A stretch of DNA of 64,000 bases. Source: Panagrolaimus kolymaensis. Taxonomy: Eukaryota; Nematoda; Chromadorea; Rhabditida; Panagrolaimidae. Positions 39,016 to 55,800 of this stretch are shown one piece after another; position 1 is the stretch's first letter; every line of letters starts with the position of its first letter. The notes below the pieces were generated by a model. The model had not been told where the DNA came from. It saw only the letters and a list, made by a program, of their open reading frames with translations, and searched no databases. A program made the position numbers and the translations under genes. The stretch is from contig JAJQJQ010000006.1 of assembly GCA_028622995.1 (NCBI GenBank), forward strand, positions 1,550,001 to 1,614,000, written 5' to 3'.

Positions 39016-39525
39016 ATTGATAAATATTGGTTTTTGTGGAAACAAAAAGAAAAGAAAATCTCGCACATTTTCATTTATTTTTTTTCGAAAGCCGGAATTG
39101 TCAAAGCTGCTGTCAAATAAAAACTTTTCAGTTGTTTCTTCTCGGAGACTCAGTCAGAGCAGAGAGACAGTTCAATTTTGTCTTCTGTGTTTTTTGTTTT
39201 GTTTGCGCAAACAAATTTTGAAACAAAAGAAGCATAAAATTTTTGTTGGAAAAAAACAAGCAAAAATACTAGTTTCCGAGATTCTTAATTTAAAAAAGGC
39301 AAAGAAAATAGCAGAAAGGTCATTGTTCTCTAAAAATGTTGTAATCAGGACATGAATTTAATGGAAAAATGGAAACTGACAAAAATAATAATAGTATGCA
39401 TTGGGCGGAACATAGATCAACATGAAAAGCTAGCTAAAGACAATATTGGATTAAAATATAATTTCATTATTATCCTTTCTTTGACTATTTTTGATCCTCG
39501 TCGAAGTAGTTCAGTTCAGCCAACG
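38864..39525. other. Gap between GPCR and lustrin-repeat genes
   Basis: About 0.66 kb with the GPCR 3' UTR, the last two AAACTG copies of cluster 1 (about 38951 and 39010) and a moderately complex leader for the next gene. A tttcag-like acceptor at about 39511-39516 precedes the chosen ATG at 39526. Confidence 0.5.
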
Positions 39526-41281
39526 ATGATGAAATTGATATTTTTATTAAAAAATTTTAAATTTATATTTATATTTTTAATTAATTTTTTTCCAACTACA
39601 ACATATGGGTTTTGGGATGAATTAATTCAAAATAATCAAAATCAAAAGAACCCATCATCATCAATTTTATCTACAGCTTTAAATGAAATATTTGGTCCAT
39701 TACCTCCTCTACCTTCTTTTCCACGATCAAAACAAAAAATATTATCTTCACATGAAAGGCAGCAGCAAATAATTTTTATTGAAAAACGTGGCACTAATAT
39801 TGATGATGAAGAAGATGGAGAAGATGAAAATGGAGGAGGTGGACAACAACCCAGTGATGGAGGTATTAGCCTTATTGGTGGAGGTGGACCTGGTGGAAAT
39901 GCAGCTATTGTTTGTCCATCGGGTAAGAAACAAACCATTTTTTAAAGAAATTTTTAAAGCTAGGAATTTTCTTCTCAGGTAATAGAGTATATGTTCATCC
40001 AATAAGTGGAGATTTACAACAATGCTCTCAACAGCTTGGATTTTATAATCAAACTACTTGCCCTGGTGGAACTGTATGTGAAAGATTTCCCATTTTAATT
40101 CCAGGGTTTCAAGTTTGTGATTTTCACTTTTTTTGTTTATAAAAAAACAACCTAACGAAAGAATTTTTTGATTTTAGGATTATTGTTGTTGGGGAAATGA
40201 TACATCTGAAAGTGAAACATTAATTATTGGAACTTCAAGTAAGCCTTTAAAAACAAAAATTCACAAAAAAATATCCAAAAGCGGGTCTGGAAAAATGGAA
40301 AAAGTGTCGGTTAATTAGCTCCAAATCATCCAACTTATACTTTTCAGCTGAATCATCCATAACTGATTCCATCTCCGGACCTGAATCAAGCGGAAGTGGA
40401 AATGGAGGAATAGGTGTTGGAGTAATTAGCAGTGGTGGATATACAGATTCACCTTTTCCATTTCCAACTACAACTTCGTCAGATAATTCGGATGAATCTG
40501 AATGGATTGTAACAACGACATCTTCAGCTAAAACCAAACGAACAAGAAGACCTCGTCCCCGTTCACGTAAAACTAGTGCATCCACAACTGAAGCTCCAAC
40601 AACTACGACAACAACCATGCAACCACGGTAAGCTAAAAAAATATTTATTTAATAAGAATATTCATTAAAGTGAGGCTCTGTAGGATGTTTGAATATTTTA
40701 GAACTCCTTCACCTCGTCGAGGTCCACGATGTCAAAATCCTGATGATGCAGCATTAATAGATTTTGGAAATCGTTTGAGAGATTGTTATTATCAACAATG
40801 TCCATATAATTATCGATGCGAATTTAATTCAGATATTCGAAGATATATTTGTTGTGGAAAGGAAAGAGGTGTATTTCCACCAGCTGGATTACCTCCATTA
40901 CCCGAACCTCAACCAGTTGTTCCACGACCTTTTCGACCTAGACTTCCTCCACCATATTTGCATGGAGAAGAAGGTAACTCACATTTTTTTCAACAACAAA
41001 AAAATCTATTAAGCTTCTTTAAACTTTCAGTTGAAAATCCTCTAATTTCATCAAGAACCCCTTTTCTTGAAACCAATGATGAAGGTAATGATGAAAATCA
41101 AGTTACAGAACCCACGTGTCCTTTAAACCATGAACATCGTGGATTTCTTGGTGGTGTATCATTTTGTGAACCAGATAATTTAAGCCTCATTTGTCCTGTT
41201 TCACATCCATATTGTCTTCAATCAGATATATGGGGTGCTACAGTATGTTGTAAAAGTGGACCAACATGGCAGGAAGAATGA
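39526..41281 (+). CDS. Secreted protein with lustrin-type Cys-rich repeats
   Basis: Exons join as 39526-39922, 39979-40112, 40178-40238, 40348-40627 and 40702-41281. A last in-frame intron at about 40974-41030 is possible. The N-terminus MMKLIFLLKNFKFIFIFLIN is a signal peptide. Three Cys-rich units are seen: the first runs from CPSGNRVYVHP to DYCCW, the second from RCQNPDD to YICCG, and the third from CPLNHEHRGFLGG to TVCCKSG. The CP...C...C...CC spacing matches lustrin-cysteine domains common in nematode matrix and kunitz-type proteins. Between units lie Gly/Ser-rich, Thr-rich and Arg/Pro-rich linkers. It is probably extracellular. Partners are unknown. Confidence 0.78.
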
Positions 41282-41622
41282 AAAGAAAAAACTTATGATC
41301 TACCTTTAAAAAATAAATAATATTAAAAAATGAACAAAATGTTAATATGTATGTAGTAATAAAGAGATTTAATCATAACTGTAGCTTTCATTAGCAGCGC
41401 GAAGTGATCTTTCATTTTGAAATAACCAATACCTAAAAAAAGCAATTTTACAAAATATGGAATATGTATCTCTCACCTTTAGCAAGAACAAGAAAAACTG
41501 TGACAAATAAGTTCAAATCAAGTTAGTTAGAAAAGTCATTTATCAAAATATTAATACAAAGAAAAATTACACAAAAATATGAACAAATTAAATTATTTAC
41601 ACAAAAATACAAACAAATTAAG
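41282..41622. other. Convergent 3' region between lustrin-repeat and ARF genes
   Basis: About 340 bp between two converging genes. AATAAA-type signals occur near 41312 (+). Nothing else was recognised. Confidence 0.5.
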
Positions 41623-42274
<652 letters not shown>

Positions 42275-42899
42275 TTTCAAAGATCAATGACGAATATGAA
42301 CACACGCCTGAAAAATTAAAATTTAGTAAAAACATTACAAAATACGATATGTGATGAGGAGCAAAGAAAAAAAGGAGAGCATTGAGGCTGTTGCAAGTTT
42401 GAAGCACTTATCGCGAGCGAGCATGAACGCGAGTTGATGATTTCAAAAAAGAGCTCGGCTTTTCCCTTCAAGATTTTTCTACGTGATAATGAAGGTATTA
42501 TGAAGTAATTTCAAAAGACTAATAAGTAGCATAGTTGTCATAATTAGTTACGAGTAATACCAGTCATAAGTACATTAACTTTATTTTGTTGAAAGGATTT
42601 ATTGAATCCAACTCCTGCTTTTCCTTCAACACAAACAAATGAACAAGATAGGGTTTTTAGTTAATTGAGATAAAAGGTGTTCAATATTTTCACTCATGTA
42701 TATGATAACCTATTCACTTCCTCACATTGCTTCAATCACGAATATTCAACAAAAATAATGTAAAAACATCTTCATGCTTTTTAAGCCAGAAAAGTTAATT
42801 TAACCACATTTATTAAAAGTTATAATGTGTTTGTAAAAAATGCCCTTTATTAAAATATTAATACAAAGAAATAGTAAACAAAAACACGAACAAATTAAA
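42275..42899. other. Spacer between the two ARF copies
   Basis: About 0.63 kb of spacer. The first 40 bp upstream of copy A, including acacgcctg, match the leader of copy B (43536-43570). The leader and its acceptor were therefore duplicated with the gene. A 5' UTR intron or trans-splice acceptor at cag|GCGTGTGTTC is likely in both. Confidence 0.55.
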
Positions 42900-44431
<1,532 letters not shown>

Positions 44432-46156
44432 TTATGAAGTGAATTTTAATCTTCCAGTGCATTCAAAATGAACATTTGCAACAATATTTGCATTTGTTTC
44501 AGCAACGGTTTCACGAAATTCTACTGAATCATTTGATGCATGAGGGATAGGTACGCTGTGCCAATATCCAGCTTCAATATGAGCACCTTGCCCTGTAATA
44601 ATTAATTATACTTTAATCAATCAATTATCTAATTAATTTCAAACCTGGAGCAAATGAAAAAACTTTTAGTGATTCTTTCAAAGGTTCACCCGTTGTTTCA
44701 GTGGGTTTAGCAAAAATCATATAAAAATTTGCTTTACGATCGTTAGAAAAAATATAAAAGGATCCATCCGGTCGAGTCATAAGTACATCAACTTTATATT
44801 CATTTGTGGATTTATTGAATTCAACTCCGGGCTTTCCTTCTGCACCCGCAAATGAACCCGATAAACCATTAAATTTGATGGTTTTACAATTAGGTTCAAA
44901 AGAATGTGGAATCCAAGTCATTTTAAAATCTTGAATGAGTGAACCTCCAATGCAATCAGATAATTCATCCGTGCTGCCTGGATTATATTCAAGTCCAGGA
45001 AAGTCCAAATTGCAAATATTAATTGGCCATGGAACGTGAGAAACCTGCAAAAAATAAAGAATAAATATGGATGAGTTTTAGAGAATTTTTTTTTGAAGCG
45101 AAGTAAACTTTTCCAAACCAAAAAGTGAACTTACAATTTCTTCATGTTCTGAAACATTTTCAATAAATTTTCCATATTCAATAAAGTTTGATTTATTTGC
45201 TGGATGAGCTTGAAGTAAATCGGATGTAAAATCCATAGGTAATCGAAGTTTCTTCGGTTTTTCATTTGTTTCTTTTTCTTCATCATCATCTCGTTCCTCC
45301 TCCTCACAAATAATTTTAACTAATTTAACCGTCGTTGATTCATCCAAATCTTTGGTGTTTATATTTAACGCATTTGTAAGTTTAAATTGTGCTACAGAAT
45401 TCACGGAACGATGATAAACTTTAAAATCCACATTATTTGCATGTAATGGAATTGGCATGGAATGTGGTACACAAGCTTCCACAACCACTCCATAACCATC
45501 TGGAACTTTAATTGCTCGAAACAAGAATTCATTATTGGCTGTGGTGGATTTGCCACAAACTAAGATAATAAAATCTTTAGAATGAAATGAAACAAAATGT
45601 TTTTCGGGATAATATGCAACATCCGAATCCAATTGGGCCACAAAGGAACCATAATAAGTTATTCGATCTTGATTTCGTTCAGCTATTGGGACTTCCTAGA
45701 AAAAAAAATTTGTTTAAGATAAAAAGGAATATATAAAAGCATGGAAAGCAAGCAAGGCAATAATTTCAAAGAAAAGACAAACTTTTGGATTTAGATATAA
45801 CTTTTTTTTGCAGTTTGCGAGCCCCTATTTAACAACTGTATATTTAATTATTGGGTTTTAACTTACAATTTCACCAATAGGAAAAATTAATTTATTATTT
45901 TTCCATTCCACTTTAACATCTTCAGCAAAAAATTCTCCTCCTGTTCCACCTTCAGGTTTTCGTTGGTTCGGCAAAGTTGGCCAATTACATTTTCTCAATG
46001 TTGCATGATCGAATCTAAAAAATACATAAATAAAAGTTGTTTTTGAGTTTGGCGTGCAAGTTTTAAAGAAAATAACAAACAAACTAACTTTTCGGATGGA
46101 TAAATACCATTTTCAATTAAATTTTCATTTAATGGTGTAACTCTAATACTTGTCAT
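44432..46156 (-). CDS. Protein with two ureidoglycolate-lyase-like segments
   Basis: Coding starts at ATG 46156 (MTSIRVTPLNENLIENGIYP) and ends in RLKFTS at 44432, over about five exons. The N-terminal half has a cupin-like segment around FLFRAIKVPDGYGVVVEACVPHSMPIPL. A charged Glu/Asp linker (EEEERDDDEEKE) follows. The C-terminal half contains FSFAPGQGAHIEAGYWHSVPIP, which resembles the APGQG-x-W-H-x-P core of AllA-type ureidoglycolate lyase. The similarity is by motif only. If right, the two halves are a fused duplication, and the enzyme would act in purine (allantoin) breakdown. Both segments hold the H-S-x-P-I-P pattern, which supports an internal repeat. Family assignment is tentative; the coding sequence itself is secure. 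Confidence 0.72.
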
Positions 46157-49100
46157 TATTTTACTTTTCTACAAAGAAAGTAGCTAAAATAAAACAAATT
46201 AATTGATTTATTTATTTATTTTAAAGAAAGCAACCGAGTTAAAGAATAAACTATAAACAAAAATAAAGCAAAGAAGAAGAAACCGCAGAAAAAAAAAAAT
46301 TAAATAACAACAACACGAATGAATGCAAAAAAGTTTATTTTTTTTTTTTTCGATGAAAAAATAAACAACAAGAGGCGAGGCGACAAACAAACCAAAAAAC
46401 TTTTCTCTATTCGCAATTGGAAATTTTTTTGTTTCTCTAATATTTTTGTTGTTGTTGTTGTTGAGCCAAAAACAAATATGCATTCGGTTGGTTTTTTTTT
46501 TTGTCCTCGTCCGTCCTTTGTCGTTCAAATTTTTTTTCTTTCCATTTTCTGACGGACGCTTTTTTTTCTTCATCTCTTTTCTCTCAATCCTTTTATTGCT
46601 TTGGTAGTTGTTGAAAAACGCATGAATGAATGGAAATAAAAAAAACAGGCAAACAACATAAATAAAGAATATCTTCGAACGGAACACAACTAACCAAATA
46701 CTTCGAAAATCAAAATTAAAGTTTTAAAATTGACAATGTTTTTTTTTTAATAAAAAGATTTGGTTTTTTGTTTGTTTAAATAAAAAATCAAGTTAAATTA
46801 AATAAACTTTAATTTTATGGGGAATTATATATCAGAAAATAAGAAATAAAAGGAATTTAAAAAAAAATGTAATTGATGGTTTACTTTTGGAAAGAAATTA
46901 CTAAAAATTGAAATTATTTTTTAGAAATGAATTTGAAAGATAAAAACTGTCATGAAATTAACTTATATTTATTTCTTTAATTAAATGAATAAAACTGTTG
47001 TCGCCATTTTTGCTTTTTCCTAAAAAAACTATCGACACAAATATTCAATGTTCTAAAAGATGAAACTGGTATAAAAATTTTTTAGTGCTGAATCATAAAT
47101 AAAAAATATTAATTAAATAATAATAACTGTCTAACGATTACATGGATATTATTAATTACAAATTAATAAAAAAAATAAAAACTGATTCTAGCGAAGCTGA
47201 TTCTCTTGTTGAAGTATTTTAATATAATAAATTGTTGCGAATAAAATAAATTGGCAAAACTTGTTCAAATTAAAGTTTGACAAAAAAACATGACTGCCAT
47301 CCAGAAAATAAGAATGGCAACTCTTGTTGTTGATCTAGAGAACTTTTTCTTTATTCGATTTTAAAATTTTTCATATCTGCAGGAATTTCAAATATGTACT
47401 TTTTCCAGAAACCCACAAAAGTGGGTCAAAAATATTATGTTAAAGCTCAATTTTTTGTCTGCAGAGCATACATAATTTTATTATGGATAGGATTTTTTTC
47501 TTCGTCAGTTGGATCGCTTTTTTCTCACTTTATTTAAAAAATTTTTGTTACTTTAACTGTATTTTAAATTTTCTTCGTTTTTTAAAATTCATAACTGCAT
47601 TAATCTTTTGAGGACCTAAAAAATAGACAAAAATTTATAACTGTTTTTTGGATAATGTACAAAAATATTCTTTAACTTATGGCTTTTTATTTATTTTTGT
47701 GTGCTTTTTTTTACTTTTATTTGCCATACTTTTTTTTTTCAAGCTTCCGTAAACCAAGGATTGGAAGATTTTTAACCTTTTTCTTCTCCCAAAGAAAAAA
47801 AGAGATATAAGATGTCTTTGATTTCATCTTCGTCGTATATATTCTTCTTCATCTTTTAAGAAGAAAAAAAAACTTTGTTTGCTTTTATGATGCCAATTCT
47901 AAGTAAAAAGAAGTAAAGAAGCAATGGCGAAGAATTACTGACTCAAATGAAAAAAATACTTTGCAACTTCTTTATTTCAATTTTTTTTTTTATTAAAAAA
48001 AGATTTATATATTGGCCCAATTTGTTTGTTGTTGTGAGAGATTCTTTCTCTCTTCATTTTTATTTTATTCTCTTGCTTCCTTTTTTAATTTTTTCTTCTT
48101 CTGAAGTTCGTTAATACTAAGAAAATAAAAAAAAATTATATGAGATTTTCTTAATTATTTTTTCTTTAATAATGTTTTATTTCATAAACTGGGTTTCGAT
48201 GCTCTAATTTGGAGATGATCCTTGAAAAAATTTCAAGATAGCATTTTTTAAACTGAGCTACGATGCTGTTTAATATTTTCGGTTTTCAAATAATAAAATA
48301 AATTTTTTTCATTTTTTTATATTAAAAAGAAAAAAACTGTAACTGCAAAATTTTTTAAATTAACTTTTTTTAAAGCTTTTCATTGTTATTCTTAGGTTGT
48401 ACATAATTTACAGAAAGAAGCTATATCTTAAATACAGTATTTTTTTCTTTTTAAAAACTGTCTCGCAAGGTTGGTGTTGGATAGAAAACAAATATTTATA
48501 AGGTTTGATCTCTAAAAAAATAATAAATTAAACTGAGTTTAGAATTGGCGGAAGAAATACATTTAAAAATTTTTTATTTATACTATATATAATAAAAATT
48601 AAAAACTGCAGCTGCAAATAATTGATGGAAGTAAATCATAACTGTCCCATTATTACTATCGATATCAATAAAAATTTTGTATGTAAAAACTGTCATTTTA
48701 TGATTTGTTAGAAAAAATATGAAAATTAAGAAAACGCGTGGCGACTCCGCGCCATATGTTATTTCTTTTAAAAACAGATTTTTGATGTGTTTTTTTTTTA
48801 TAATACCAAGCTTTAAAAAAAGCAAACTTTATTTTCCAAACTAATAACCACCAAAAAAACAAAAACAAAATCATTTATTCAATAACCGAAAAAAAAGAAT
48901 CATTCAAGCGAATCTTTTTTTCTTTCTTTCTCGTTTTTGTTGGTTGACGCTAAAATTTGCCTTTTTTTGCTTCTTGCTTCAGCTTCTGCTTTATTCTGTC
49001 GCAAAAAAATTCCAACAATAAAAAAAAGTCAAGCAAAGCCTTCTTCTTCTTCATCCTCGGAAGTCTCAATTTCGTTTAAACTAATTTTTTTCGTCGTCGG

Positions 49101-49813
49101 AATTTTTTTGTGTGCGTCGATTTTTGACTTCATAATTTGCCTTTAAATTGAATAAGTTTTTCCGCCACGGCATCCATCATCCCTTGACGCTATATATATA
49201 TTTTTCCATTCTTACATTTTCATTTTCTGTCATCGCACTTTTTTTGGGCCACAAAAAAAAGAGTTACATAAAAGATTTCTTTTTCGTTTTTTATTTTTTC
49301 ATGTTTTCAATCCATATTTTTTGTGGTAAATTATTTATTTTTATTTTTTTTTGATTAAAACTGATTACCATAAACTAATTTTAAGATTCTTTCATTTTAG
49401 ATATTAAAACTTTGGGTTTAATAAATACATGTCATAAAAAATGACAGTTTGGAAGTTTATGTTTAAAAAACCATTTTTCTAATTTTCATAAATAACTGGG
49501 CAGCATCATATTAAGGGGATATTTATATAAGATATAAATTAAAAATAAATTAAAACTGTGGCAGTTGACCATAATTGATTTTTATTAATTTGTTTTATAA
49601 TAATTATTAAAAATAAAGCTTATAACTGTCACCAGAATTTTTAGAAATTTAACTGAATTTTTCATTTTTCTTTTGTTTGTCTTAAAATGTTCGCCATTTT
49701 TGTATGTATCTTTAAAAATGATATTTAACTGATTTAAATTTGATTAATGTTTATATTTTTTTAAAACTGCATTATAATCATAAAAACTAAAATTTTCAGA
49801 AATTAAAAAAATA
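46157..49813. other. Divergent upstream region of the Kv channel gene
   Basis: This 3.7 kb lies between the divergently read ureidoglycolate-lyase-like (-) and Kv (+) genes. From about 46940 it carries AAACTG copies. It may be partly a 5' UTR intron of the Kv gene, because an acceptor ttttcag lies at 49793-49799, just before the ATG. No separate gene was recognised. Confidence 0.55.
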
Positions 49814-52800
49814 ATGTCTAAAAACATTTCAACCATTGATCAAATAGATGCCGCAAATTTGGCTGATTCTCCAGCTCATTCAGGACCATTTCGACGGTTT
49901 CCAAGTCAACAGTCAACTATTCGAAGCGTGGAAAGATATCCATCAAAATCGGGTGAATTAGAAACTGATAGGTTTGTGAGAATTTTTAAAACCATGCTGC
50001 GCGCTTTATTTATTTTTTAAACTGAATGTCCTGAAGTCGTTGAACTTAAATTTGATAATGCTTTAAAAAAACTGAGTTAAGTTAATTTATTTGGTTTAAA
50101 AACAAGTCTAAAAATCTATGAAAATGTAAATAATAAAATTATTATTTTCGAAATAAAAAAAACTGCACCATCAAACTATTTTCTTTGAAAAATTTATAAC
50201 TGTCTTTGGCTTTTTTCTTTTTAGCGGTTTTAAACATTTTTTTTAAATTAAAAACTGTAGCAATACTTTCTAAACGTTTTGGAAAGAAGGTTTATGTATT
50301 CTTTTTTTTGTTGCTATTTTGCAATCTGATATCCAACATCTAAAAAAGAGTTTTCTTCCATTTCTTACGAATTCTCAAATTCTCAAAACTGTTGTTCATT
50401 TTTCTTGTTTTTTAATTCTAAAGATTACCAAAAAAAGAAAAGCACTTATTTTTAATGTATTACAATAAATAAGAAAACTGTTATTCACAAGTAACATACT
50501 AAAAAAATTTTAACTTTAAATTTAATGTTTTAAAAACTGAATCACCAGGGATATTTTTTTGTTTTGACATTTTATTAGCAAATAATTTTTTTTCCATTTA
50601 CTTATTCTAAAAAATTACATATTCTTAACTTCTTACTTTTTTTTCTATTTTTGAAAAAAAAGAAAGAAAAAAGAGATGAATAATCGTTTAAAATTACCCT
50701 TTTTCCGCGCACATTTCTTTGAAGCTTGAAGCTTTTTTTCTCTTTCTTTTTTAAATTTAAAATAAAAAACAGGACGACGGCAAAATAGAAATTTTTCTCT
50801 TCTTTTTTGCAGAATTCATTTAAACGCGGTTTTCATATACATATAAATATATACAACGTGTGAAAAAAAAGAAAAGAGAGAGAGTCTATGAAAGGAATAA
50901 AAAAAAAGAAGCTTGTTGATGCTGGAGTGAGCTTCTGTTCTTGTCATTTTCCCTCTTTTCTCTCTTTATTTTTTTCCCCTTACTTTTTTTTTGTGTCGTT
51001 AATAGTAGTTATATTTTATATTTTATTTTATACTAAGCTTCCCCTATCTTTTTTTTTCTTTTTCATATACACCCCTTTTTTTATATTTGTTTTATGTTTT
51101 AACATAACAAAACTTTAAAACAATTGAAATTGACACTTCTCTTCGTTTTTATTTTTTCGGATAAAAAGAATGAGGGCTTGGCTTCTTATAAATATTATTC
51201 TTGCCCGTGTTGCCGTCAATAATAATAATAAATAATAAGGATTTCTTTCTCTCCTTTATTTCTGAATGTTTGTTTTTATATGTATGTGTATGGCTTTGTC
51301 GTCGAGGCCGTTGTCGAATTTTTAATTTCAACCGATTTTTTTTTGTTTGGCTTATGCCGAATTTTTGTTAGCTTTTTGCTAAACTTAAAAGTATACCTTT
51401 CAAAGTTTTTTTGACGTAGTTAAATTTCTTTTACCTTAAAATTATAAAAAACTGAATTCACGTATTTTTTTGAGATGTTACCTCTCAAGAGATTTTTTTT
51501 AGCGATGATTTAAAACTGTCATTTAATGAATCGTTACTTCAGCATTTAATATTTTAGGTTACCATAAATTTTAATTTTATTTATTAAAACTGTTTCTTTA
51601 AAAACAACTTTTAGAAAAAAATTTAAACTGAATCCTTCGATATTTTATTTTCACTGGCATTGGCAAAATCGAAAGATGTTTTCAAGCTAAATTTAATTTT
51701 AAAAAACTGATATATAGAGCATTCATAGGAAAAATTTCTTAGATTGTTCGAAAAATGGATCGCTCAAAAATTATCTTTGTTCTATCTTTTTATTGAATTA
51801 GTAATTTCCCTAATTTTTCGATTGACCCTCGTTTCATAACTCGGAAAATACAAAACTGCAATAATTTAAATTTCTGCCGTTAAGATAAATATTTTTTATA
51901 AAAAACTGATGAGATTTTTTGGCGACGACTTTGTCATTTGATTGATTAAAACTGAAGAACATTTAACACTGCGGATTAAAAGTATTGAAAAATCTTGAAA
52001 ATGTGGGAGGAATTTTCGGCCATTTTAAAACTGTTATAGATGGTTCCTGTTGTGTCATCGGAATAAAACTGGTTTGAGGTGTTTTGAGATAGATTTATGA
52101 AATCATTCTGCAATTTTTTTTTGCTATTAAAATTTTTGGAATAATTATTAAACTGTGTTTTGTATAAACGCCAAATTAATATTAGTAATTTAAAACTGAT
52201 ACAAGTTTAGCTCAGTCGCGTAAAATCCGAAAAAGACACAAATTAATGGTCATTAGTCATTTAAAAAAATTAAATAACCCATTTTCCCTCTCTTTTTTTT
52301 TATGGACTGACTTGCGCCATTTTAAAAGCAAGCAGCTATCATCAAGAGTTTTTTTTTATTTTGGACATTTCTTTTTTTTCTTAAATTTTTTGTTTTGTTT
52401 AAATGAAATGAAAGGACACCAGAGTGAGTGTGTTAACAAGATTCTGTCTCTTCCCCCAATCATTCACGACCCATTTCCGGTGAAACAAAACAAAAAAATA
52501 GATGGATGGAATGGGATGGCATTTGTCCAACCAAAGGAAAAAAAAATAGGGCTCTCTCTATCAATACTCTCATTTTTATTTTTTTACTCGAAAATTATTT
52601 TTGGAAATAAACCCACTTTTTTTGCAACCAAAAATTATTTTATTTTTTGTTTTAATTTTTTTAAACTGTGCGCGTGAATGGTTGAAGTCGTTGGTTACCA
52701 AAAACTATTTTTAAAATTTTTAAACTGACAATTTTGATTGACGGCAGCATGAGCCCAAAAGAGATTCTTAAAAAAATTTATTGATAATAATCTAAATTCG

Positions 52801-55800
52801 ATAAAAAATATTTATTTTTATATTCAATATTGTTAGAATTAAGAAACTGAGTAAGCGAGAAATTTGTGGTATCACAAATTTTTCGAGTAAATTTTTTTAA
52901 AACTGTGATATGATGATCAAAAATGTCTAAATTTTAATAACAAAAAACTGTCCATAATTACTTGTCCGGGACTTTTGTTTAACTGATTTAATTATTTTTT
53001 TATTTTTTGATGTAACTGCCTTACTCCGAAATATAAAAATCAATTTACATTTTTTTAATAATTTTATTGCTAAATTTTGAAGCCTCGTTATTAAAAACTT
53101 AAATTTTTAAGCTATGAAATGAATACGGTCAATAAAAAAGGCGTTTTTTAAAAATGTTTATAGCTAAATAATTCAAAAACAGCACATAAATGTTATAATA
53201 TTCTTAATATTAATTTCACAAAAAATGAAATAAAAACTGGGACATGACGAAATCTTAGGTGCGCAAATCTGAATTTTTTTTTGAAATATTATTTTTTTAA
53301 ACTGAAACTTAAATTAACAACATGGTTAAATTTAAAACACCAAAAAAAACTGTCAACTTCTAAGAATTTTTAAATTAATTTATTGGCTGCTTTTCTTTTT
53401 TTAAATTTCTTTTGAGAAAAAACTGCATTTTCGTAAAAAATATTCCATTACATTTTAATTTTATTTTTACCTGCATTTTTTACTTTTTCCAATAAAAACC
53501 AAACATTTTTTTTTGTTTTATTTTGTTTATTTATAAAATCTCAGTTATGGGCCAGAGCAACAACAACAAGCTCTTGTTGTTAGTCAGACATTTAATCCAA
53601 TCCTTCAAACACGCCACCACCTCCACTTTTTTTTCCTTCATGACTGTCGTCGTCGTCCTATTATGGCAAGAAACATGCTTTGCTTTTAATTTTAATTTTA
53701 TTTTTTTTGCATCATTGCTTTTTTCCAAAAATGTTTATATAAAATTTATAGTCTAGTTTTTTTTGGCATTTTAAAAGGCTACGTGTATTTTTTTTAGTTT
53801 AGGAATGTCACAAATAACTGTCAGCTTTTTTTCAATAATTTTTTTAAAATTCTTCTAAAACTGTTTTTTGAAAATAATTTTAGGTAAAAAAAAAGTTTGT
53901 TAGATCCACAAAAAAACTGGTTGGAGTTGTAGTGAGTTATTTATTTTCATAATTTGTAAGAACAAAAAAAACTGTGGTCCTTGAGTTGACAAAATAAATT
54001 TTTTTTATGTATTTTTTATTTCGAATTTATTCTTTTCTGCTTCTTTGTAAAATTTAAGTTAAACTGAGAAAAATGAATCAATCAGAAAAAGGACTTTAAA
54101 AAAGTATGGTAGTGATTGTTTTTTAATTGCGTTTGTGTTTAGTATGATCGTGTTCTTGATTCAGTAAACACATTTCTCGGGATCTTTTTTCTAAATAGAA
54201 TTTTAATTTTTTAACTGCTTTTCATTTCAAAAAACATTTTCTTTGATAACTGATTTGAGTCATGTTTAATTGAGATAAGCCCCAAGGAACAAAAAAACTA
54301 CATTAAATTTTAAAAAGAATAAAAGAAAATTTTCTTAAACTTTTTTGATAAAAAAAACTGACACGAGCAATTAATGAAAGGAACTCCTTCCAATATTTTT
54401 TTATACAATAGCTTGTTATAAAAGAAATTAAACTGATATATTTTTAATGACAATTTATTTAACTTTTATTAAAACGCATATTTTTTTATTAAACTGCTTC
54501 AATTTTTTCTTCGTTATTCCATAACTGTCAACAATATAAATTTTATTTTTTCAGTTTCGTCAAAATTTGCACTGTAATTTATATTTTTTTTTATTTGTTA
54601 AAACTGAGCTCTGTTATTAAAAAAATTGAAAATTTGCAAAATTATCAACAATGTTCATGCAATATTTTTTTTCTTTCTTTCCCCTTATTTATTCTTTTAT
54701 TTTATTTTTTTCGTGTTTTGTTGTTTCTCTGAGAAACAACAACCCTTTTCTTTTCTTATTTTTTTTCTTATTCATTTTCTTTAACGAAGAAGGCAGGCGA
54801 CAACAGAAGAAAAAAAAAAGTGACATGGAAACGGCACATTAAAAAACAAGCTTTTTTCTTGCCTTTTTGTGTTTTTTTTGTTCTTATTTCCTATTTAAAA
54901 AAAGAAAAAAAAACTTGACTTTTGTTTTTTACATAACAACAACGAAGGACACGACAACCTTTACTCTACTTTTTTTTGTTGTTTTAAACTGGATTCGGAA
55001 AAAACATTTGACTTTAATGTATTCAAACCTTTAAAGGCAAAAAAAAACTCTGATATGTGGTTAGGGGATTCTTCATTATAGTGGTGTAGTCAACTGAGTG
55101 AAGATAATTAGAAAATATTTTTTTAATAGCATCCTTTTTTGGATAATTGGTAGCTGTTGTTGTGGTTGTTGTTTGTAGTTGAAGTTATTTTGAGAATGCG
55201 AGGTGGTGGTTGACATTATTTTAATTATTTTATTTTATAATTTTAATAACTCTGATTATTTTTTATTTTAGTTTTGTTTTGCTATTTTGAGTAAAAAAAT
55301 GGTTATGGTAATATAAATTTTTGAGTGAGATAAAACTGTGAAGTGTTATAATTTTGAATGAATCATATCTTATAAATTTTCGTATTTTTTAAACTGGGTT
55401 TGATATTCCATTTTTTTAACTGCATAGGCACTTTTTAATTTTTCTATCAAATAATTTTTTAAATAAACTGAAATTTTTGAAATCTTCGGTTTTTTAAATC
55501 AAATCTTGGTAAAAAAATGTTTTAACTGAAACTTGAAAATATTCTGTACATTCTGTTCTCGAATAGTAAATAAAAAAAAATTTACTGAAAACCAAAGTTA
55601 AAACCTAGTATTTTTATGCAATAAAATTTAGAAATATTCAAAAAATTTCTTAACTGGCGCTCCTTTTTATTTCATTTTTGTTATGATTGGATAAATGGCT
55701 TTTTTTTCCTTCTTCAAATCTTCTGTATTTGAAAAAACAGGTTACATATGGTAATTTAAAGGAGCAACATAAAACTGATTTGTTCAAAGTCTTCCAAATT

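Noticed and set aside
46208..46687. 159-codon minus-strand frame near the Kv upstream region
   Set aside because: Composition is Phe/Lys/Asn/Arg from A/T and AAC runs with no recognisable domain; it is probably non-coding leader DNA of the ureidoglycolate-lyase-like gene.
52246..52677. 143-codon plus-strand frame inside Kv intron 1
   Set aside because: It is Phe/Leu/Lys-rich because of T-runs, contains AAACTG motifs and has no domain; it is treated as intronic.
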